Shown here piece by piece: positions 57,113 through 64,000 of a stretch of 64,000 bases of DNA. Below the pieces are notes generated by a model. It ran no database searches, had not been told where the DNA came from, and was given only the letters and a program-made list of their open reading frames with translations. Location of the stretch: contig JAACJM010000039.1 of assembly GCA_013368315.1 (NCBI GenBank), positions 186,001 to 250,000 of the forward strand, given 5' to 3'. The stretch's first letter is position 1; each line of letters opens with the position of its first letter. Origin of the DNA: Tetrapyrgos nigripes (taxonomy: Eukaryota > Basidiomycota > Agaricomycetes > Agaricales > Campanellaceae). The position numbers and the translations under genes were made by a program.

Positions 57113-57348
57113 TGTTGGAATTTAATGATAACGATCATATTACTAAGCTACTACGCATACGGCAATCAATCAGGTACTGCGGACATACGGTCAAATGATC
57201 ATACGGATATACTTAGACTATTTATATTGTTATACTACTTTGATTAATGATATATACTTGAGAGTCAAGCGAGATACGTTCGCACGCTCTTACCCCCCAC
57301 TTTGTGACTCTCACTAAAACTATTCGCTAAGATAACCTAAGTCTATTA
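57113..57348 (+). repeat. 5' LTR, 236 bp
   Basis: Starts TGTTGGAATTTAATG and ends GTCTATTA. I find no difference from the 3' LTR when read side by side. Its ends are TG...TA rather than TG...CA. The TATATA-containing stretch in the middle may act as promoter. Confidence 0.93.
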
Positions 57349-57361
57349 GGTTATGGGCCCC
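57349..57361 (+). other. Primer-binding site, internal initiator tRNA-Met type
   Basis: GGTTATGGGCCCC follows the LTR at once. GGTTATGGGCCC is the exact complement of the anticodon stem-loop GGGCCCAUAACC of eukaryotic initiator tRNA-Met. The element therefore probably primes with a cleaved 5' half of that tRNA, as Drosophila copia does. Confidence 0.8.
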
Positions 57362-57441
57362 GCCTAGCTCGCTATAACTCCGATAAACACTTGTTCTACT
57401 CTGCTTTACTCTCTACTCGTACTCTGTTCTTGGACTAGTAT

Positions 57442-60400
57442 ATGACTAGTCGACAAACTCGATCTCAAGGATCAGCCCCAGATATCCCACTTCCTACTAC
57501 CAGTCGCCACTCTAGTGCACACCCCTCTGGTACCCAAACTCCTACTCCGCCCGTATCATCTACTTCACAAGCACAACCACTTGATCCTCTCTTCCAAAAC
57601 CCTCTTCCATTCCCACTTGATCCCATTATGTCTGATGCTGGCGAACCTACTAGGACTGATGTCCGAGATACTGCCCCTACTTCACCATCATCTCCTCCAT
57701 CTACCTCTACTTCGTCGGTCGCATTATCTGTGCCCGAAAACACAAACCCCAACTATGTGATGCCGCTCAGCGACATCAACAAAGCTTTTGATTCCCTGAC
57801 AGTTCTTACTGGCAGTGAGAATTGGAAAATGTGGTACTTCCGCGTTAATAACGCTATACGGGTGATTCGTCACCAACACTTTAAAAGTTCCGGGTTACAT
57901 CCTGGTAATACTGTCAAACTAGCCTGTTTTAACGCTATTACAGGCAAGATTGATGATAAAATCATGATCCACTACACCGAAGAGTCGGATGCGATAGAGC
58001 TTATCGAGAAGCTCAAGCAACGCTTCGACCCTTCATCCACAGTTCAAGAGTCTAACGAGCTGTGGAAACTCTTCAACTTACGAAAACCAGTCTGGGAGTT
58101 TGATAAGCTCCTTGACGAAGCTCAGGATCTATGGGCTTCTATCAAGAAGAGAGACATAGATGTCTCAGATCAAGTTTTTTACTCAGCTCTAGTGGGGATT
58201 ATTCCTCCTCACTATCACTTTGTCCGCAGTTCTTACGAAGCAACTGTGGATGCAGCTGCAGCTACATGGGATGCCACTACTGCAGCTGAAGGGGAGAAAC
58301 CCGTATACAGAGCCGTTGACCTCATTGCACGGCTAAAGAAGGAATTCACAAACTATCGTTTGAGCAATGCTCGAACATATCCTTCGAAGAAGTCTGACAA
58401 GAAGTCCGGTAGCACTAGTCAAGGCGGTGCTCAACGATCGGACAAGTCAAAAGGGGAACGCGCTAACGCCGCAGCGCCGTTCCAGAAGCCTTCTGATGTC
58501 AAAAAGGATCGGAAGTGCTTCAACTGCAACAAGATGGGTCATACGACCCTGACGTGCCCAGAACCATGGACTGAAAAGTCCAAAGAAGCTATGAAGAAGA
58601 AAGGGATTACTAAACAATCCAACAAAGGCAAGACTAAGGAGAATGCATCAGTTGCCATCTCCATGCCTGCGTCTTCTTCTTCTCAAATTGCAACTACGTC
58701 AACTTCGCAATTGGACTGGGTACAGTCAATTTCTTCGAGCGACGTTGAGATGGAAGACTCAGAGACTCCAGTGAGTCATCATATTTCCCTACCTGCTTTT
58801 ACTGCGATCTCTGACCAAGATCATACGCATATCATTGATTCTGGTGCTACTATACACTGTACACCGTATCTTAACTTACTTTTTAACGTTCATACTACGC
58901 CTGCCATAACTTTAACTGTTGCCAATTCAGAGCATCTAGATCTTCGATTAGCAGGCGATATGCGGGTAGAAGTTAGGAAGGACAATGGTGAGTCTTCATC
59001 GATCACTCTTAAAAATGTATACTATAACTCAAAACTTCCGTTTACTTTAATCAGTATTTCACAAAAAGCGGACTATACTTTTACTTTTCATGATCATTTA
59101 TGTATAATACGGAATGATAAGGACAATTTCATTGGCGTTATACACGAGAGCGCCAAACTTTACTCCATCACAACTAAAAAATTGAGTGATAACGTTGCTA
59201 CTTTAAGTTTATACGAACTTCACAAACAAATTGGTCATATGAGTTATACAAATCTAAAAACATTACTAAAAACAGATAAATCTATTATTACAACCATTAT
59301 TGATGATTGGACAGAAACTCAATGCGAAGACTGCATCATCAATAATATACACAGACTTTCTGTTCCGAAACAACGTACTTCAGAATTAGCAGAAAACTTC
59401 GGAGACCATTTTCATATTGATATATTTGGTCCATTACGAACTGCCTCTATTGAAGGCTACAAATACTGGTTAACCATCGTCGACGACTGTACGCGTTGGT
59501 TAATACTATCTCCACTTAAAACAAAAGACGAAGCTTATACCCAATGGGTTACATTTACTACTGAACTATTTACGCAATATGGTATCAAAGTTAAAATTTT
59601 ACAATCAGACAACGATGCCGTATTTACTTCGGGTGCATTCAAAAACTACCTGAAAGCACAAGGTACAATTGCACGTTATACAGTTCATGACACGCCTCAG
59701 CAAAACGGAGTTGCTGAAAACATACATCAACATATCATGAATGGTATTCGTGTTAATCTGCATACTGGAAAACTACCTAATCGTTTATGGTGGCATGCAG
59801 GACTTTATACTATGTACATACTTAATAGATCTCCGAAAACTGCATTAAAAATGCAAACTCCCTATTTTAAACGTTACGGTGTTAACGCAAACTTAGACAA
59901 TCTACATAGCTTTGGTACACCTTGCATTGTATATGACGAAGCAAGAACTAGTAAACTAACTCCTAAAGGAAAACGTGGAGTTTGGTTAGGCTTTGACGAT
60001 CATTCAAAAGGCCATTATGTCTACTTTGGTACTAAAGTGAACGTAGAACGCAACTTGCAATTCTTAACGTCCAAATCGCAAGTTGAAGGGGAGTTACAAA
60101 ACAAAAATCAAGAACCATTAGAAACTATAGAAGAAAATACAACTGAAACTCCAACTTCTCAGGAACACGAACCTGAACCAATGGATGTCGACGAAGACGA
60201 AACTAAACAACCTGATGGCCCAAGACGATCAAAAAGGATCCAAGAAGCCAGAGGTTTACTCTACGATGAAGTTGAACAAAACATTGCTTTCTTCTTAACA
60301 GAATTCAATGTTTACTACGCTGATAACGTTGGCGATCCAATTTCATTCAAGGATGTACTCAATCATCCACAACGTGACGCATGGTTTGATTCCATGAAAG

Positions 60401-61908
60401 CTGAGATAGAATCTCTAGAAAATCTAGGAACCTGGGAATACGTCAAACCTCCTGCTGATGCGAATATCATTGGTTCCAGATTTGTCTACAAAACTAAGTA
60501 CGAACTTGGCAAACAGACCAAATTGAAATCTAGACTAGTAGCACAAGGCTTTAGTCAACAAGAAGGCATTGATTACTACGCAAATGATATCTTTGCCCCT
60601 GTAGCACGCATGAGCAGTACGCGTTTTATACTTGCTCTTGCAGCTTCATTAGACTATGAAACTACTCAGATTGATATTAAATCTGCCTATCTTTACGGAA
60701 ACGTTACTGACGAGGAAACATTATACCTTCGTCCACCTCCGGGTAATTTACTACCTAACTTACCTGAAGGCTACGTACTTAAACTCAGAAAGACTCTATA
60801 TGGGTTGAAACAAGCTGGTCGTCGATGGTATGAAAAATTATGCAATATTCTCATAAAATTACTAGGACTTAAGAAGTCTACTTACGATAATGCGGTATTC
60901 TACCGATATCATGAGAATAAACTCATTTTAATACTATCTTGTCACGTCGATGACATTACTTTATGTACTATCAACAAAGCTACTGCACAAGCTTTTGTTA
61001 CTGCACTTAGTGGACACGTCCAAGTCACTGACGGTGGAGAAATCCACTGGATTCTCGGTATGGAAATTCAACGAGATAGGAATAATCATACTATTAAACT
61101 CCGTCAGAAACATTACATTGAGAATATTCTCAAACGATACAATTTTGACCAATTACATGCACGCCGTACACCTATGCTACCCGGGCAAAATCTTAGCCCT
61201 AGACCTGGGAGTGAACCGCAACGGGACGCCGCTGCTATTAAACACTATATGTCACTAGTCGGTGGTTTACGATATGTCGCTGACTGTACTAGGCCAGACA
61301 TTACATATTGTACTGGTCAACTAGCAAGATACCTTAATGATCCAGGTGAAGAGCATTACGCTGCAGCTAAACAATGCTATCTTTATCTAAAAGGAACTTG
61401 CGATTACTGGCTCAACCTAGGGAGCCCTACTATTACTTCTACTTATGGATTTGCCGACTCTGATGGTATGTCCACGTATGGCAATAAACCAATCATGGGC
61501 TATGCATTCAAATTTGCTGAATCGCTTATTTCTTGGTCAAGTAAGCGAGGCACACTGGTAACTTTATCAGTTACTGAGGCTGAACTTTGCGCACTCGCAC
61601 ATGCCTCACAAGAAGCTATTTATTTGAAAGGTTTTATAGAAGAAATTCTAAATGCCGAACAGGAGCCAGTACTTATCAACTCAGATAGTGCATCTACTTT
61701 GGCAATTATACGTGCTCCTGAAGAACAACATACTCAGAGAACTAAGCATTTCAATATCCGTAAAAACTTTCTTACTGATCGGATACATCAACAATACATA
61801 CGAGTTAAACATGTGTCAACTAATGATCAACTTGCGGATATACTTACGAAAGCTCTCTCCGCTGATAAGATCAAGCGTTTCTCCCGATTACTAGGGATAT
61901 CCGCTTGA
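57442..61908 (+). CDS. Copia gag-pol polyprotein
   Basis: One uninterrupted frame of 1488 residues, within the usual copia range. In order: a gag region with a Ser/Thr/Pro-rich N-terminus and a helical capsid-like part (about 110-320); the CCHC knuckle CFNCNKMGHTTLTC (about 359-372); the aspartic protease motif IIDSGAT (Asp near 466). Next comes the integrase HHCC finger (H-x-H near 593, CEDC near 629), then the catalytic D,D,E in HIDIFG, QSDNDA and NGVAEN (about 658, 722, 758). The reverse transcriptase follows with FVYKTKYELG (about 1014), DIKSAYLYG, YGLKQAGRRWYEKL and the active site HVDDI (about 1170). RNase H is last, with TEAELCALAHASQEA (about 1378) and DQLADILTKAL near the end. Translation starts 93 bp after the LTR. 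Codon choice changes from GC-richer in gag to strongly A/T-ending in pol. Confidence 0.96.
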   Translation: MTSRQTRSQGSAPDIPLPTTSRHSSAHPSGTQTPTPPVSSTSQAQPLDPLFQNPLPFPLDPIMSDAGEPTRTDVRDTAPTSPSSPPSTSTSSVALSVPENTNPNYVMPLSDINKAFDSLTVLTGSENWKMWYFRVNNAIRVIRHQHFKSSGLHPGNTVKLACFNAITGKIDDKIMIHYTEESDAIELIEKLKQRFDPSSTVQESNELWKLFNLRKPVWEFDKLLDEAQDLWASIKKRDIDVSDQVFYSALVGIIPPHYHFVRSSYEATVDAAAATWDATTAAEGEKPVYRAVDLIARLKKEFTNYRLSNARTYPSKKSDKKSGSTSQGGAQRSDKSKGERANAAAPFQKPSDVKKDRKCFNCNKMGHTTLTCPEPWTEKSKEAMKKKGITKQSNKGKTKENASVAISMPASSSSQIATTSTSQLDWVQSISSSDVEMEDSETPVSHHISLPAFTAISDQDHTHIIDSGATIHCTPYLNLLFNVHTTPAITLTVANSEHLDLRLAGDMRVEVRKDNGESSSITLKNVYYNSKLPFTLISISQKADYTFTFHDHLCIIRNDKDNFIGVIHESAKLYSITTKKLSDNVATLSLYELHKQIGHMSYTNLKTLLKTDKSIITTIIDDWTETQCEDCIINNIHRLSVPKQRTSELAENFGDHFHIDIFGPLRTASIEGYKYWLTIVDDCTRWLILSPLKTKDEAYTQWVTFTTELFTQYGIKVKILQSDNDAVFTSGAFKNYLKAQGTIARYTVHDTPQQNGVAENIHQHIMNGIRVNLHTGKLPNRLWWHAGLYTMYILNRSPKTALKMQTPYFKRYGVNANLDNLHSFGTPCIVYDEARTSKLTPKGKRGVWLGFDDHSKGHYVYFGTKVNVERNLQFLTSKSQVEGELQNKNQEPLETIEENTTETPTSQEHEPEPMDVDEDETKQPDGPRRSKRIQEARGLLYDEVEQNIAFFLTEFNVYYADNVGDPISFKDVLNHPQRDAWFDSMKAEIESLENLGTWEYVKPPADANIIGSRFVYKTKYELGKQTKLKSRLVAQGFSQQEGIDYYANDIFAPVARMSSTRFILALAASLDYETTQIDIKSAYLYGNVTDEETLYLRPPPGNLLPNLPEGYVLKLRKTLYGLKQAGRRWYEKLCNILIKLLGLKKSTYDNAVFYRYHENKLILILSCHVDDITLCTINKATAQAFVTALSGHVQVTDGGEIHWILGMEIQRDRNNHTIKLRQKHYIENILKRYNFDQLHARRTPMLPGQNLSPRPGSEPQRDAAAIKHYMSLVGGLRYVADCTRPDITYCTGQLARYLNDPGEEHYAAAKQCYLYLKGTCDYWLNLGSPTITSTYGFADSDGMSTYGNKPIMGYAFKFAESLISWSSKRGTLVTLSVTEAELCALAHASQEAIYLKGFIEEILNAEQEPVLINSDSASTLAIIRAPEEQHTQRTKHFNIRKNFLTDRIHQQYIRVKHVSTNDQLADILTKALSADKIKRFSRLLGISA

Positions 61909-61915
61909 AGGGGAG
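61907..61915 (+). other. Polypurine tract
   Basis: GAAGGGGAG directly before the 3' LTR. It overlaps the stop codon of gag-pol and is the expected primer site for plus-strand synthesis. Confidence 0.85.
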
Positions 61916-62151
61916 TGTTGGAATTTAATGATAACGATCATATTACTAAGCTACTACGCATACGGCAATCAATCAGGTACTGCGGACATACGGTCAAATG
62001 ATCATACGGATATACTTAGACTATTTATATTGTTATACTACTTTGATTAATGATATATACTTGAGAGTCAAGCGAGATACGTTCGCACGCTCTTACCCCC
62101 CACTTTGTGACTCTCACTAAAACTATTCGCTAAGATAACCTAAGTCTATTA
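61916..62151 (+). repeat. 3' LTR, 236 bp
   Basis: Same length as the 5' LTR and, as far as I can read, identical in sequence. Followed by GATAA. Confidence 0.93.
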
Positions 62152-62156
62152 GATAA
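62152..62156. repeat. Target site duplication, right copy (GATAA)
   Basis: Matches 57108-57112. Confidence 0.9.
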
Positions 62157-64000
62157 TCACTTGCAACTTTTCGGAATCCCACTCAGCCGGGATTAAAGTG
62201 GGATACACTTCCATAAAAGTCATTTCCGTATATTCGGAGGTGCCAGAGCGCCCATATCGTGCTTCTCCTTCCCCTTCATGGTTCAAACATACCACGCCAA
62301 TGACGGACATGACGGATTTTCGATAGAAGCCCTACAGAGTCGTACAGAAGACTTCTTAGAACTCTTTAGGACTTGGATGCATAATATCATACATCATACA
62401 TATTCAGTAGTGTGTATACATGGACATACATCGTAACATATGTATACTTATATACTAGACGGTACCAGCGTACGTACGTACTTCCGAGTGAGATGTGGTG
62501 GGGGACTAGCGGGGAGAGCATCTTTTTTCGATGATTTACTTACAACTTATTAGACGTAACTTCAAGAAGAATTCCCAAAGAATACTCGGAACTTTAACTT
62601 GCGTTGATTGACGGCTTTCATGGCTTGTGAGAGAAGACTTGGTCCCCGATGCATACCCTTGCTTTGAACTCCCCACCCCCCCCTCTTCGTCCTATGTAAG
62701 CGTCCTGAAAGGCTGGAGTCGCCGTCCATATACCCCATATACGCATCATACCTACCATCATAAATCCATGATCCCCATCATCGACGCCGCCACTGCCCAC
62801 TGGCAGTGCCACCTCCGAACTCCAAACAGGTAAGCTATAGAGTAGCTATTCGCCACGAGGCAACACGAGGCAAAGCAGGATGATCATCGAAGGTCATTGG
62901 TTAATCGAGGGTTGAAAGTTTTTTTAAGGAGGCGGAGGAAGCGAGGAGGAGGGAGCGAGGAGGCTGGACAGTGGAAGAAGGGACAAGACCCAAATAGGAG
63001 TTCAAGCAACATAACTCGATTTGGATACGGTGGCTAGCGTTGATCAAAGTCCAGGAACTCGTGTCGTGTGCTGCATATATATGTAGAGTTTGTTTAAGCA
63101 AACCCCCTCGGAGTCGGTGTTGTTAAAGCGATACATTCAGAGGGTACCCCTTCTCGGATGTTTTCCAGGAACTTGAAGTTCAACCTATCAGTACCATTTA
63201 AGCAGTGGCGCAACATGAGGACGAGGATATGGCTTCAGAAGGGCTTGAAAGGCGATCAAAGACCTTCCCCCAACTTCTGCTCCGAGCGGCGGAAGGAAGC
63301 ACTTGGAAAACCCCTTTCGGGATCTCCTTCGCAGTGGCTTTCAACAACAGCGTCTTTCGATTCCAGGCGCTTCGGAGATCAAATGAGCTTCAAGTTCTTG
63401 CGATACGCGCCGGTATCCTTGTCCTGAATATTTCTGGTACTTACTAGTATCTTCTGATGGGATGCCCTGATAACAAACAACTAAGTACTTACCGTAAGTA
63501 CTAAGTGGTCGCCTCGGGAATTAGACAGTGAGCACTTGCTAGCATCACTTATGTACCTTGAAAAGGAAATGGCAGCGTTGCAACCAACTCCATCTCAGCT
63601 CCAACCACGAAAGACATCGCTCCAAGAGATATTGATTCGTTCGAGCTAACAACGCCGTTGGATATTCCGTGTTCACATCGGACTTGAATAGTGATTAGAG
63701 AACGCTATCCTCCGCTTTGACACTGGATGCGCTAGGACCTATGTATATAGCAGCAAACCTTCCAAATCCATCCCATCCCATTCTCATGCTCGGAGTAGTA
63801 CATAGTCTTCTTTTCATTGTCATTAGTAGCCCGCGGCCTTTCGTATTGTACGAGTGATCTCATATTGACGAAATTTTGGAGTTTTGGCTTCGCTTGCCTG
63901 TGCACAAAGTTCCGACTCCTCTCCGACTCCCATTTAGCCCCGATCTACGAATTCTTCTTGGGCAAGCGAGCACCCAGCGTTGGGTTAAGATCAATTTAGT
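62157..64000. other. Right-hand flank of the retrotransposon, no gene called
   Basis: Open frames of 60-90 codons occur at 63158-63427 and 63205-63447 on +, the latter starting MAQHEDEDMASEGLERRSKT. Neither shows a known motif or splice-supported extension. Simple repeats (ACGTACGT near 62470, GAGGAG tracts near 62930) are present. Confidence 0.4.

Larger units (their letters stand above)
57113..62151 (+). mobile_element. Full-length Ty1/copia LTR retrotransposon
   Basis: About 5.04 kb: LTR (57113-57348), primer-binding site, untranslated leader, one gag-pol frame (57442-61908), purine tract, and LTR (61916-62151), flanked by the GATAA duplication. The domain order integrase before reverse transcriptase defines the copia class. 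The LTRs appear identical over 236 bp and the reading frame has no break, so insertion was recent and the element may still be competent. Confidence 0.95.

Noticed and set aside
63158..63447. Two overlapping 80-90-codon frames as genes
   Set aside because: No start context, motif or intron-supported extension; they overlap each other in different frames, so neither can be preferred.

Overview
The window comes from a filamentous basidiomycete, most likely an agaricomycete. Genes are packed with short GT-AG introns (about 45-80 nt) and very small exons. They include a CaaX-type mating pheromone precursor, a HET-domain incompatibility protein, a hotdog thioesterase and a Dnmt2-type methyltransferase. 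An LTR retrotransposon of the Ty1/copia class is also present. Exons were joined by hand from splice signals and reading phase. In most multi-exon genes every junction keeps the frame; doubtful junctions are stated in the entries.

Layout. 1-7.3 kb: the 3' part of a protein tyrosine phosphatase with huge low-complexity insertions, a hotdog thioesterase (-), a gene-poor stretch, and a pheromone precursor. 7.3-12.9 kb: short repeats, a decayed flavin monooxygenase (-), a 71-bp tandem duplication and a small secreted protein. 12.9-23.8 kb: an UNC93-like MFS transporter, a truncated HET pseudogene, a secreted type-B carboxylesterase, an intact single-exon HET gene, an Rvs161/Hob3 BAR protein and a NatC LSM subunit (NAA38). 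24.1-31.7 kb: a peroxisomal SCP2-type thiolase (-) and a Dnmt2 homologue (-), then a divergently transcribed PHD-finger protein. 31.9-37.9 kb: a long, mostly disordered protein of unknown function. 41.1-42.4 kb: a FYVE-finger protein. 53.0-55.6 kb: mitochondrial ribosomal protein mL38 (MRPL35, PEBP fold). 57.1-62.15 kb: a full-length Ty1/copia element with 236-bp LTRs that look identical, a GATAA target duplication and an intact 1488-codon gag-pol frame.

The unusual part is 42.4-57 kb, a long stretch with one gene. It carries two diverged direct copies of a roughly 1.5-kb non-coding unit (48.1-49.66 and 51.2-52.8 kb). It also has small inverted copies of that unit's core near 56 kb, a roughly 165-bp element with 30-bp terminal inverted repeats, and an inverted, broken copy of the promoter and first codons of the mL38 gene. 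Together these suggest repeated local rearrangement, with the retrotransposon insertion the most recent event.

Most intact genes are housekeeping (lipid metabolism, endocytosis, translation, protein acetylation, tRNA methylation, chromatin). The accessory content is mating, incompatibility, secretion and mobile DNA. No pheromone receptor, homeodomain gene, CRISPR array, rRNA or convincing tRNA gene was seen.
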